A stretch of DNA of 64,000 nucleotides from a virus. The DNA lies in IMG/VR virus record IMGVR_UViG_3300018079_000001, positions 37,822 through 101,821 of that record. One strand, 5' to 3'. The notes beneath the pieces were generated by a model. It had not been told where the DNA came from, did not search any database, and was given only the letters and a program-made list of their open reading frames with translations. Both the position numbers and the translations under genes were made by a program. Below are positions 8,548-16,956 of this stretch, one piece after another. Positions within the stretch are counted from its first letter, which is position 1, and each line of letters begins with the position of its first letter.

Positions 8548-10781
8548 TGCCCGCGCCGAGAGCGATCACTCAGATACAGGAAGCCAGAGTTGGCACAAAG
8601 ATCACGAAGGAAGTGGTCGAAGGAGTGCAGGGCAACCGCTACCGCATACACGGTGTGTGGGTGCCTGGCGCAGATACGCAGGCAAAAGTAGGGGATGTTG
8701 TGCACGTGCAGTGGTTGACTCATACGCGTGAGCTGGATACCCCACTCAGGATCGTCAGCTACAATGTCAGACGCGGCAGTGTGTTCTTACCTTCGGAGGA
8801 GGGACTAGCACTCGTCGAAGAGTTGTTCGTGGACGTACCTACTGGAGAGGTTTACTTCAGGAACAGCAAACAAATCACAAAACTCAAAGTTCGTGAGTTG
8901 CTCCCGCGCGATCCCGACTACGTGCAGTTCGGAATTGACGGCGTGTATTTTGTTGTCAGAACTTCAACACCGTTTACGCCCGGCAGCTACACAATCGGGC
9001 AGACGCCTCTCTATCATATCTTCAAACTGAACCGAACAAGCGGTACAAAACACCTGTCTGCCACGGCCGTCGCGACGTTCGTGCGCACGGAGAGTCCCGT
9101 CGCGAGTAATCTGGCCTTAGTTGACGTACGTCTCGTCGGGGCAATGACCGGGTCGTCGAAATGGGCTCAGGGAACCACAGTCCATCCAGGCGGAATCGGG
9201 GATTCAACAGGGACCAGCATCAGCGATATATCCGCTTCGGCTTCGCAGGACATCACTCGAACCATCCATTTGAATGTAGCCAATCACGACGGAACCAGTC
9301 CGTTCTTCTTCAAAAGTCAAACTATTGACGAAGTGCATGTAAACGAGGCGGGGGATCTGCTCATTGTCTTGAGTGTTCAAGTAGACCTCTGCATGAACAA
9401 AGAACACGGCATTGGTATCATCAACCCGCTGACCGGCCTCGTCGGCACCCAAAAACTTTATGTAGAAGGCGCAGAGTGCGTCTTCACCCCAACACTAGAA
9501 GACTTCGGTGTCGCTGATTCTGATTTCTCGTACCCGATCGCCAGGTCTCATGTCTTCGTAATCAATAACACGCTTGGGGTCATTCTCTTCCGTTCCTGTC
9601 CGCCGATAATCACGAAAACCGTCACCTCAGAATACCACCAGTTTCGCGGAGCACAAACCCACCTTTTTGATTCACTAGGCGCGGAGTTGTGCGGAATAGC
9701 TCGTTTCGATCCGGAAGTTTGGACTGGAAGTGATGCAGGAGCACCCACAGTCGCTTTTGGAAACATTGGGGTTCACGGTCATCTTGGCAAGTCTATTGAT
9801 GGTTGGGATACGCGCTTAACCTTCATCGGAAACCCGGCGACCTTTTTCACCACGGTAGACATTGCTGACAGTAAATCTTTAGAAATGGCATACGGGCCAA
9901 GTGGCGCATTTCCTCAGGGAGGACTCAAAGTCACTTACAACCGCACTCTTCGACAAATCAATCACATTATCCAGTGGGAGATCGCCGGGAGGTTTATCCC
10001 TCGGCTCGTCAAGGACAAGGCGGGTGTCGGAACTGTCTTTCTCCGCGCGAGAAAGGTGATACAAGGGGTTGGAATCGCCTATGAGGTGGGCGCCTTTATG
10101 TTGGACCTAGAGACCAGTGTGCTCACCACCATCCACCCGATGACCGCCAGCCCGGTCGGAGGCCAGTTCATCGGCAGCGACATCAAAGTCGGGTTCGATG
10201 ACATAACATTCCCTTGGCTGGACTATGTTTCAGCACAGAACGCGACGGCGCACGAAATCCTGATGCGTGTACGGTACGCGCCGGACGCGACAAATGTGAC
10301 AGACGCGATCGAAGTATACAATCGCGACACAGAAGTTCTTCGAGTGTTGGACACGGTCACAACAGTGCAAGGAGACGAGACGCATCTACCACCAGACCCC
10401 GCGCTCGCTCCGATTCTGGCGTGGACCAAACGACAATTCGCGCTTCTACGTCCTGACTTTACGTTTTGGGCCGCTGACGCGGATATGGACCCGACTGAAC
10501 AAATCTTTCCTGCACCAGCCATAGATGCGGAGAAAGACGCGGACATTTTCCTGGACATCAAAAAAGCAAACGTACCAGGCTCGACTCTTACGATGGGAGT
10601 ACGACCGAAAGAGTTTCGTGATGGTTCAGTTCCTAGAACCGCTGGAAAGAGAAAAAAGCTACCGACGACAACGCCGCCTCCTCTTCTCGTACCGAAGAGG
10701 CAGAACGTCGTCAGAGACTCTAACGAGCAGCAGGAAATTTATCCTGGGCCGTCGTTCAGAACAACCAAAGCAGGGAGCTAA
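8547..10781 (+). CDS. large beta-rich tail-tip protein
   Basis: A 744-aa protein starting at the ATG overlapping the upstream TAA. The first 70 residues look like a small barrel domain (RYRIHGVWVPG, VGDVVHVQWL). The rest is beta-rich with repeated strand-turn units that could form a propeller or prism. The last 50 residues are basic and Pro-rich (KRKKLPTTTPPP). Base composition from about 9.3 kb onward is slightly richer in A/T than the flanks. Receptor binding or tail-tip closure is the likely role, from context only. Confidence 0.6.
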   Translation: MPAPRAITQIQEARVGTKITKEVVEGVQGNRYRIHGVWVPGADTQAKVGDVVHVQWLTHTRELDTPLRIVSYNVRRGSVFLPSEEGLALVEELFVDVPTGEVYFRNSKQITKLKVRELLPRDPDYVQFGIDGVYFVVRTSTPFTPGSYTIGQTPLYHIFKLNRTSGTKHLSATAVATFVRTESPVASNLALVDVRLVGAMTGSSKWAQGTTVHPGGIGDSTGTSISDISASASQDITRTIHLNVANHDGTSPFFFKSQTIDEVHVNEAGDLLIVLSVQVDLCMNKEHGIGIINPLTGLVGTQKLYVEGAECVFTPTLEDFGVADSDFSYPIARSHVFVINNTLGVILFRSCPPIITKTVTSEYHQFRGAQTHLFDSLGAELCGIARFDPEVWTGSDAGAPTVAFGNIGVHGHLGKSIDGWDTRLTFIGNPATFFTTVDIADSKSLEMAYGPSGAFPQGGLKVTYNRTLRQINHIIQWEIAGRFIPRLVKDKAGVGTVFLRARKVIQGVGIAYEVGAFMLDLETSVLTTIHPMTASPVGGQFIGSDIKVGFDDITFPWLDYVSAQNATAHEILMRVRYAPDATNVTDAIEVYNRDTEVLRVLDTVTTVQGDETHLPPDPALAPILAWTKRQFALLRPDFTFWAADADMDPTEQIFPAPAIDAEKDADIFLDIKKANVPGSTLTMGVRPKEFRDGSVPRTAGKRKKLPTTTPPPLLVPKRQNVVRDSNEQQEIYPGPSFRTTKAGS

Positions 10782-10783
10782 AT

Positions 10784-11254
10784 ATGGTCATCACAGCGCA
10801 AATTCCAAAGGACCGCATCGGACACGGCACGATCACCTGGGAAGGTGGCTTCGGCCGCTGTCGCGGCAAGGCCGACAATCAGAAAGCCTCCGAGCACGGC
10901 AACCCAACCCGTGACCCCCGACGCCCGTGGGGCGATCACCCTGCCGGCCACTATGTCGTGACTGGTGTTCGCACAGTCATCGTCGGACAGGATCACAGTT
11001 ACGGCCCGGTGAAGATCGACATTCAGCCTGCCGATCTGTCGAGTGACGACGAGTGCGCGACGCGCGAGAATGCCGAGGGCGGCGACGATGGTATTTTGAT
11101 TCACGGGGGCGACCCACAAGCTGATGGGGTTTCTCTCCGAGCGACCTACGGCTGCTTGCGTGTCTCGAATGAGACAGCCCGCGCGCTTGCTCTGGTGATC
11201 AAGGCCGCGATGGCAGCCGGCGAGCACGTCGAGTACAACTGCGAGGCAGCCTGA
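10784..11254 (+). CDS. L,D-transpeptidase (YkuD)-like protein
   Basis: A 156-aa protein with the signature of YkuD-type catalytic domains. An ILIHGG segment (His about 107) is followed after 13-15 residues by TYGCLRVSN, with the candidate nucleophile at Cys124. An upstream AGHYVVTG strand matches the family's first substrate-loop strand. The family forms or cuts peptidoglycan cross-links. No signal peptide is visible, so it may act as a virion-associated or lysis-time wall enzyme. It sits between the tail genes and the first replication gene. Confidence 0.65.
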   Translation: MVITAQIPKDRIGHGTITWEGGFGRCRGKADNQKASEHGNPTRDPRRPWGDHPAGHYVVTGVRTVIVGQDHSYGPVKIDIQPADLSSDDECATRENAEGGDDGILIHGGDPQADGVSLRATYGCLRVSNETARALALVIKAAMAAGEHVEYNCEAA

Positions 11255-11275
11255 CCACAAAAGCGAAGCAGCCCG

Positions 11276-11293
11276 TTGATCCTACTAAGTAGG
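11276..11293 (+). promoter_or_regulatory. start-associated palindromic element, copy 1
   Basis: TTGATCCTACTAAGTAGG, running into GAGGG, lies 12 bases upstream of the CTG codon proposed as start of the helicase gene. The CCTACT/AGTAGG arms form a 13-base palindrome whose 3' arm merges with the ribosome binding site. First of eleven copies; none occurs in the structural genes upstream. Confidence 0.85.
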
Positions 11294-11304
11294 AGGGCAC
11301 TACC

Positions 11305-12786
11305 CTGGACTCTTCTACTATTGAAGTCGGACCTGTGTGGGCTCGGTTGCGTGGACCTGTCGGACAGGTGAACTACGTCCGCGAGTCTCTGACGCTCGAC
11401 ACGCCCGGTGTCGAGTACATGCGATGGAAGGTCGGTGACGGCAAGACGCGCTTCCTGCGTCGCGGTGATGTTTTTCTGTCTGGCCTCACGTGGCGCGTGG
11501 CGCAGATTCTTGTCGGGGGCGGCTACCCGATGCCCACCGTGAAGTGGCCGCTTGTCATGGAGCGCAAACCGTGGACGCCAACACCGCTCGACACGCGCGG
11601 GTACCAGGAGCCCGCTGTCGTGAAGATGGTGCGAGCGCGTCGTATGGGTGTGCAATCACCAACTGGTTCGGGCAAGACGATGATTGGCGTCGAGGCTGCG
11701 CGTCGCATCGGGCACCGCACGCTGTGGCTCACACACCGAAAGGAACTGTTGGCGCAGACAGCCGACGTATTCCGTGACAGCCTCGGCATCGTGCCAGGTA
11801 TAGTTGGGGCGGGCAAGGATTTCGAAGGCGACGGCCGTCTCGTGATCGCATCGGTGCAGACGCTCGCGCGCATGCTCGATAAGAAGCGTGGGGCTCCTGA
11901 CACAGTAAAGCCGTGGCTCGCTGACTTCGGCTGCGTCATCGGAGACGAAGGGCACCACGCATCGGCGCCGACGTGGCAGGACATCTTCGAAGCATGCACG
12001 AACGCCAACTACCGTTTCGTTCTCTCCGCGACACTCGACACCGGCAATGAAGTGAGCAACTGGAAGATCGAGGGTGCGACCGGACCGACATACATCGTCG
12101 CCGAGACAGCGGACCTGGCAAGGCAAGGCTTCCTCGCCATGCCCCACGTGATCGTTCTTCGAGTGCCCACTGACACTTACCCGTCATACGAAGAGATCAG
12201 GGATGTTGTCTGCCCTGGCTGGCAAGCCAACCCTCGCGCCTTGCGCTCCCTTGGGGCCAGGCTATTCACCGAGACGTACGAACGTGGCATCATGAACAAT
12301 GGAGCCCGCAACAGCATGGTCGTTCTAACGGCTGTTCAGCACGCGACTAGACAGGAAAAAGTTCTCGTGCTATGCTCAAGGGTTCCCCATGCGGCGGCTC
12401 TCATGGACGATGCACGACGCCTGAACCCCTGCCCCGTGTATGTACTCGACGGCGGGTGTAACGACCTGACACGACAGGCGACCCTGAACCTGTTCAAGCG
12501 TGGAGCCGGCGCAATCCTGTTCGCCACACCGTTTTTCCGAGAGGGAGTTGACATACCACAGATCGACGTGGGGGTACTGGCAGGTGGTGGGCTCTCCGAC
12601 GTGGCCGTGACTCAGGGGCTCGGGCGGGTGCTTCGACCACGACCCGACAAGGCTGAGGTTCTCTGGTACGACTTCATGGACGGCGGGGCTCTGACCGACC
12701 GCCCCGAGAAGGACTACCTTCGGGTACACTCCGAGTCGCGCCTGGCACTCTACACAACTTCAGGCTTCAAGGTGGAGACTCGCTAA
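11305..12786 (+). CDS. DEAD/DEAH-box superfamily 2 helicase
   Basis: A 493-aa SF2 helicase. Motif I is SPTGSGKTMIG near residue 120, motif II DEGHH near 214, motif III SATLD. The C-terminal RecA domain has motif VI as QGLGRVLRPR. An N-terminal region of about 85 residues precedes the helicase core. The start-associated element places a strong GGAGGG seven bases before CTG at 11305, in frame; the alternative GTG at 11335 has no ribosome binding site. Likely role: unwinding during replication, repair or recombination, as with the phage UvsW type. It opens the replication block. Confidence 0.85.
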   Translation: MDSSTIEVGPVWARLRGPVGQVNYVRESLTLDTPGVEYMRWKVGDGKTRFLRRGDVFLSGLTWRVAQILVGGGYPMPTVKWPLVMERKPWTPTPLDTRGYQEPAVVKMVRARRMGVQSPTGSGKTMIGVEAARRIGHRTLWLTHRKELLAQTADVFRDSLGIVPGIVGAGKDFEGDGRLVIASVQTLARMLDKKRGAPDTVKPWLADFGCVIGDEGHHASAPTWQDIFEACTNANYRFVLSATLDTGNEVSNWKIEGATGPTYIVAETADLARQGFLAMPHVIVLRVPTDTYPSYEEIRDVVCPGWQANPRALRSLGARLFTETYERGIMNNGARNSMVVLTAVQHATRQEKVLVLCSRVPHAAALMDDARRLNPCPVYVLDGGCNDLTRQATLNLFKRGAGAILFATPFFREGVDIPQIDVGVLAGGGLSDVAVTQGLGRVLRPRPDKAEVLWYDFMDGGALTDRPEKDYLRVHSESRLALYTTSGFKVETR

Positions 12787-12799
12787 TGATCGGAAGAGC

Positions 12800-13672
12800 A
12801 TGACCCGCTACTTCTGCAAGGACTGCGGTGCACGTCAGGGAAGCAAGCGCGAGTTGAATGAGCACGTGTGTCGAAAGCGGGTCAGGAATGAGATACCCGA
12901 GGGTCAGGAACTACCGCCAGTTGGGGTCAGGAATTTGACCCAACCACTACAGGAGGGGGTCAGGAACCTGACCCTTGGTGGGTCAGGAATCGGGTCAGGA
13001 AATGAAATCCTGACCCGAGAATTATCTAATGAAGACGATACGTTGTCTAATGGCGCGGGGGTCAGGAATGATGAAAGTCGTTGTCCTCCTCTTCTTGATC
13101 TCTCTAAAGAGAGAGGAACGCACACGGGTCAGGAGTGGTGTGCGATCTCTGATCCTGAGCCGATCAAAAGTGCCCACGCCCGAGAGCAGGAAGCCATCGC
13201 ATACGTCTCGTCTCGGACGGAGTACCTGACAGCGTGGGAGAGATCATTCTTTATTGGGGTTCAATTCACAAACCAGACTCTATCGAGCAAGCAGAAGTTG
13301 ACCCTGTTCGAGATCGAAGCCAAGATCAAGAGTCATGAGCATGGACTCGAAGAGTGGCGTGAGGCTGACGCACGGGCTCAGCACCCTCTGAAGAAGCTAC
13401 AGCCCGATCACCCGAAGGCTGACTGCAAGTATTGCCAGGCCGAGGCTGAATCAGCCGTTCAGGCCAAAGCCGATTTCGAGGAAGACATGGCCGAGTTGCT
13501 TGTGCTCGGGGAAGAGATCAAGGTCCGTCGTGCCCGTGAGGCCCTACAAGCCTCTAGGACGCGTCCAGGACACCGACCCGCTGGTAGGACCCTCCTGGAC
13601 TCCTCAAAGCGGCGCATTACCCCCAATCCGCCCCGATTTGCCCCCAAGGAAGAGGGACCCGCCAATGCCTGA
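12800..13672 (+). CDS. putative replication initiator, gene contains iterons
   Basis: A 290-aa protein. The N-terminus has a C2HC-type zinc finger (YFCKDCGARQ ... HVC). Residues about 27-115 are low-complexity and encoded by the iteron array. The C-terminal half is helical and charged with another CKYC pair. It ends in an 8-base overlap with the DnaB-like helicase gene. Position just before the helicase and primase, and an origin-like array inside the gene, parallel lambda O and similar initiators. No sequence similarity to O is claimed; function is inferred. Confidence 0.6.
   Translation: MTRYFCKDCGARQGSKRELNEHVCRKRVRNEIPEGQELPPVGVRNLTQPLQEGVRNLTLGGSGIGSGNEILTRELSNEDDTLSNGAGVRNDESRCPPLLDLSKERGTHTGQEWCAISDPEPIKSAHAREQEAIAYVSSRTEYLTAWERSFFIGVQFTNQTLSSKQKLTLFEIEAKIKSHEHGLEEWREADARAQHPLKKLQPDHPKADCKYCQAEAESAVQAKADFEEDMAELLVLGEEIKVRRAREALQASRTRPGHRPAGRTLLDSSKRRITPNPPRFAPKEEGPANA
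12879..13136 (+). repeat. iteron array, candidate replication origin
   Basis: Eight direct copies of GGGTCAGGA(A/G) start at 12879, 12901, 12924, 12957, 12980, 12992, 13059 and 13126. Inverted copies are at 12967-12974 and 13008-13016. The pair at 12957-12974 is a perfect 8-base inverted repeat around AA. The copies fall in different codon frames of the host gene, encoding VRN, GQE or GSG, so selection is on DNA and not on peptide. AT-richer DNA lies at about 13003-13050. Confidence 0.7.
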
Positions 13673-15044
13673 TCGACAGTTCACGGACGGAATCGCCCGG
13701 CTGGTCCTGGTCGCAGCGGTCTATGGCGACCTGTTGACTGCCCTGCCAGGAGCCTTCGCCCCGGACCTGTTCGGGGAGTCGAGTGCCCGCCAGAGGATCG
13801 CGGAAGCCGTCGCGCGGTACGCTGAGCAGTACCCTGGCACCCGGCCGGCGCCGGAGTTCATCGACGACCTGATCAGTAAGGATATGGCGAACCGGAGCGA
13901 AGCCGAGCAGGATGCCGTCGCTGACGAGTGGGGCTTTGTCCAGGCGGCAGACCTGCCCGAAGACACGGGCTACCTGTATCAGCAAGTCAGGGAGTGGATC
14001 GAGTTTAGGCGGACCCGAGACGCTCTTATAGCCGCCCGGGAAGTGATGGACAAGGACGGTGGGCTCGAAGAAGCCCGGGAGATTCTAGCGAAGGTCGAGC
14101 CGCTGAAGCCGCGTATCGAGATCAAGCAGGAGATTTTCTGGCTCCGCGACGCCGAGGAACGGCTGACCCTGTGGCGCGAGGGTATCACGATGGGGGAGCG
14201 CATCCCGACCCGAATGTCAGCGTTCGATGCAGCGGTGAGCGGTGGACCGACGAAGAAAGAGGCGTGGTATTTCCTGGCCCCGCCGAAGGGGGGCAAGACG
14301 ACGTTCCTGCTGAACGTCGCACGCGGTGCTGCGCGTGGTGGTTACGGGGTGTACTACAACACGTTCGAGATGCAGGGCATGCGCACCGCGCTCCGCTTCG
14401 ATCAGATGATGGCGAAGTCAAGACGCGAAGAATTGGCAGGCAAGGATGGTGAGATTGGGAACATCGCCCCCCTCGAAGCGGCGATCAAGGGCATGACGGC
14501 AATCGGGAGCGGAGAGATCGTGTTCACTCGCCGCGCAACGCAGGCGAAGAGCAGCGTGCGGCAGACGGCGCAGGACATCAAGCGGCTACGGAACGATGGC
14601 GTGCAAATCGACGTGGTCGTCTTCGACTATCTGAACATCATGGGTGGCTCGAAGAACGAGTCGGAGCTACGACGCGAGTTGTTCGGCATCTCGTATGAGA
14701 TCGCGGACCTGGCGCAAGAACTGGACGTGCTTGTGTGGTCGGCGGCCCTCGTGACCCGGCAAGCCGTGGACAAGTATCCTATCCGCAAGACAGACATCGC
14801 CGAGGCGTTCGGTGTGATCGCAGCACTCGATGGTGCCGTCGCCATTTGCTCCCCGCCTATCCTCGTGGCGAACAACTTCCGCCGACTGTACATCGCAGCA
14901 GCGCGTGAAGAGCGTGACGAAGTGATGGCGGGTGACTATCTGGTCGAGTTCGATCGAATGCGTATTCGACCCGCCGACTCGCAGCGCGTGGATCAGCTAC
15001 TCGAATCGACACGCAAGCGGAAGAACGGGGAGGAAACGGAATGA
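13665..15044 (+). CDS. DnaB-like replicative helicase
   Basis: A 459-aa RecA-fold helicase. The P-loop is APPKGGKTTFLLN near residue 207. It is followed by a YYNTFEMQ segment typical of DnaB motif H1a and a Walker B strand VVVFDYLNIM near 315. The N-terminal 180 residues are helical, like the DnaB N-terminal and linker region. It lies between the iteron gene (8-base overlap) and the primase gene (ATGA overlap), so loader, helicase and primase functions are co-translated. It should be the 5'-3' fork helicase. The ATG at 13665 has an AAGGAAGAGGG ribosome binding site upstream. Confidence 0.85.
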   Translation: MPDRQFTDGIARLVLVAAVYGDLLTALPGAFAPDLFGESSARQRIAEAVARYAEQYPGTRPAPEFIDDLISKDMANRSEAEQDAVADEWGFVQAADLPEDTGYLYQQVREWIEFRRTRDALIAAREVMDKDGGLEEAREILAKVEPLKPRIEIKQEIFWLRDAEERLTLWREGITMGERIPTRMSAFDAAVSGGPTKKEAWYFLAPPKGGKTTFLLNVARGAARGGYGVYYNTFEMQGMRTALRFDQMMAKSRREELAGKDGEIGNIAPLEAAIKGMTAIGSGEIVFTRRATQAKSSVRQTAQDIKRLRNDGVQIDVVVFDYLNIMGGSKNESELRRELFGISYEIADLAQELDVLVWSAALVTRQAVDKYPIRKTDIAEAFGVIAALDGAVAICSPPILVANNFRRLYIAAAREERDEVMAGDYLVEFDRMRIRPADSQRVDQLLESTRKRKNGEETE

Positions 15045-16060
15045 CCGACGACCGCCGACGTATCGACCTGGATAAGTGGCTTCGCACTCGCGTCAAGATT
15101 TTGAATGATTCTGGTGGGCGCGGCTTCGACACAGGAGTGCGCACGTACAATTGCCCGCTGTGCCGTGACACGAAAGGACGCGGCTGGTCGAACGTCGCGT
15201 ACTGGACGACGGGCTGTTTCAACATCGGATGCGTGGCGTGCGAGCGGCTGGAGGGTGGCGCCCTGGAATTGGCGCGACGGCTCGAAGGCATCCGTATGCG
15301 CGCCGACACGTTCATCTTGCTCAAGAACAAATTCGGTGTCGCGCGCCCGATCGAGTACAAGCCGCTCCCGCGACAGGGTGACGATTTCGTGCGCTGGCCC
15401 GAAGGCATGAAGCCGCTGGCCGGCCCTGCTGATCCGTGGCGACGAACCTATCTGAAGTTTATCGAGAAGCAGTGGGGTATCAGTGAGGCTGACGCGGAGA
15501 CGTGGGGCCTGGGCTACTGCCTGACGGGTTACTACGCGAACCGCGTCATCATCCCGATTGTGATGGACGGCGAGCCCGTCGCATTTCAGGCGCGGGCAAT
15601 TGTGGACGTGAAGCCAAAGCCAAAGTACCTCACGAGCCGGCACGGCGCACAGGACGACCCGAAAGCTGAGTGCTTCAGGAGCGCGAGCGCAATCCTGTTC
15701 AACTACGATCGCGTGAACGAAGGCGATGAAGTCCTGCTAGTCGAGGGGGTGGGCGACGTGATGGGCTGGCATCGGGGCAAGCCTGATCGTAAGCCCGTGG
15801 CCGTCGCGATGCTCGGTATCAGCCTGACTCCCGAGAAGCTGAGCCTGCTCGCGGCGAAAAGCCCGAGCCGCATCATTCTCGCGGTGGACGCCGAGCCTGC
15901 CGCGCAGAAGCAAGCTGACGAGATGTTCTCGACGCTTCTCGATAATGACTTGCCCGTGGTGCTCGCGACCTGGCAGGGCGGGAAAGACGCGGGCTCAGGT
16001 GCCCTGCCAGTCGAGCGCGCGGCAACACTTCGAGACGCGGACTTGAACCGACTGCGGTAG
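15041..16060 (+). CDS. DNA primase with zinc-binding and TOPRIM domains
   Basis: A 339-aa primase. The N-terminus carries a zinc ribbon (CPLC ... GCVACE, residues about 38-68). The C-terminal half has the TOPRIM signature LLVEGVGDVMGW near 231 and the ILAVDAEP acidic motif near 279. This matches DnaG/gp4-type enzymes that make RNA primers on the lagging strand. It overlaps the helicase stop as ATGA. It is the last gene before a 360-base non-coding stretch, so it probably ends the replication operon. Confidence 0.85.
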   Translation: MTDDRRRIDLDKWLRTRVKILNDSGGRGFDTGVRTYNCPLCRDTKGRGWSNVAYWTTGCFNIGCVACERLEGGALELARRLEGIRMRADTFILLKNKFGVARPIEYKPLPRQGDDFVRWPEGMKPLAGPADPWRRTYLKFIEKQWGISEADAETWGLGYCLTGYYANRVIIPIVMDGEPVAFQARAIVDVKPKPKYLTSRHGAQDDPKAECFRSASAILFNYDRVNEGDEVLLVEGVGDVMGWHRGKPDRKPVAVAMLGISLTPEKLSLLAAKSPSRIILAVDAEPAAQKQADEMFSTLLDNDLPVVLATWQGGKDAGSGALPVERAATLRDADLNRLR

Positions 16061-16112
16061 AAGTGCCTGTTAAATAAGCGAAATCCCCTTCCGGAAACCC
16101 TAAAGATTTTTC

Positions 16113-16140
16113 TTGTTCCCCGCCCCCACTATGCTATTAT
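16113..16140 (+). promoter_or_regulatory. candidate sigma70-type promoter
   Basis: TTGTTC at 16113-16118 and TATTAT at 16135-16140 are separated by 16 bases. They sit in an AT-rich dip right after the primase gene and before a hairpin-rich non-coding stretch. It is the best-placed conventional promoter I see in the window. It would drive the structured RNA and the small-gene operon that begins at 16423. Confidence 0.5.
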
Positions 16141-16415
16141 GAGTGTGTAGTCAGAGCAGCAAGACGCCAAGTAGGTGGCAGAGGCGATCGAAAGTACGAA
16201 GCAAGCCACCGAGTAGCGTAGAGCGCAGAGGGCGCGGCACAGATCCCCTCAGACGCGGCTCTGGCTAAAGTCACGCGGCCAACCTCTAGGGCACCGGGCG
16301 TGACAGCGCATGCCGCCACGAGATGCGCAACCGGGGGCGATAACAGGGACCCAAACCCTGCTAACCGCGAGGGGTCTTAACCCGGACGATCTAACAAAAT
16401 TGAAATTAAGGGGGA
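16141..16415 (+). ncRNA. structured non-coding RNA or long 5' leader
   Basis: No gene is visible in these 275 bases, but perfect inverted repeats are frequent. They are GGTGGC/GCCACC (16174-16179 with 16205-16210), GTCACGC/GCGTGAC (16270-16276 with 16298-16304), GCGCAT/ATGCGC (16306-16311 with 16323-16328) and GACCC/GGGTC (16348-16352 with 16372-16376). The stretch follows a promoter-like sequence and ends at the ribosome binding site of the next gene. I match it to no known RNA family. It could be a stand-alone RNA or a leader. Confidence 0.45.
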
Positions 16416-16422
16416 GCAACCC

Positions 16423-16668
16423 ATGAGATGCGACGATGGCAAAGCAACGGCGATCAAAGACACGTTCGTGGTCGAAGGCAAGCGGGACGAGCGCGGCGAG
16501 AGTTTCATCTCTATCGCAATCGACCCGGCTGATCCTTACGGTTCGTTCAAGCGTCTGCCTGCGGGCGTAGAGTTTGAGGGCAAGACGTACGGCAAGACAG
16601 GCTACGACAGCGACAAGAACCTGGCCTACTACGCGACGAGCGCCCCAATAGCGCGCGGGAGAAAGTAA
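16423..16668 (+). CDS. hypothetical 81-aa protein
   Basis: A small hydrophilic protein with a beta-rich N-terminal half (DTFVVEGKRDERG, FISIAIDPADP). It has an AAGGGGGAG ribosome binding site five to ten bases before the ATG. It is the first gene after the structured leader. Its TAA overlaps the next start. No family is recognised. Confidence 0.65.
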   Translation: MRCDDGKATAIKDTFVVEGKRDERGESFISIAIDPADPYGSFKRLPAGVEFEGKTYGKTGYDSDKNLAYYATSAPIARGRK

Positions 16669-16895
16669 TGCTGATCAACGGGAACGACCTGAACCAAACG
16701 CAGCGAGCGCAGGTGCTTGCCGTATTCATCTATCGGCACCACGCAATCGGCGCGGGCCTGTACTACGCCACTGAGCGGGCGTGGCTGACCGACCATGCGT
16801 TTCACTTCATTAAGAGTGGTGCGCGCCTGGCGTTGAATAAGCGGTATGCCGAGTGCCCGACGACAACCGCCGCATCGCGGCGAAAGGGGAACTGA
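16668..16895 (+). CDS. hypothetical 75-aa protein
   Basis: The start overlaps the upstream stop (TAATG). The sequence is mostly helical, with a Gln/Arg-rich first turn and an aromatic middle (YYATERAWL). No metal-binding or membrane pattern is present and no family is recognised. It is part of the 16.4-18.4 kb small-gene operon. Confidence 0.6.
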   Translation: MLINGNDLNQTQRAQVLAVFIYRHHAIGAGLYYATERAWLTDHAFHFIKSGARLALNKRYAECPTTTAASRRKGN

Positions 16896-16956
16896 CATGG
16901 ACAACATGCACCCGGTGGTGATGATCAAAACAAGGGGAAATGACATGGACAATATG
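16884..16956 (+). repeat. duplicated ribosome-binding site and start
   Basis: A 25-base unit at 16884-16908 recurs at 16932-16956 with two differences. Each copy holds an AAGGGG ribosome binding site, a GACATGGACAA start context and an ATG (16897 and 16945), 48 bases apart and in the same frame. The gene can therefore start at either ATG. Confidence 0.75.

Noticed and set aside
12879-13136. The GGGTCAGGA repeats as a repeated protein motif
   Set aside because: Copies fall in different codon frames and encode different residues, so the repeat is in DNA.
16884-16956. The 25-base duplication as an attachment site
   Set aside because: No integrase or tRNA is nearby, and the repeat consists of ribosome binding site plus start codon in the same frame.
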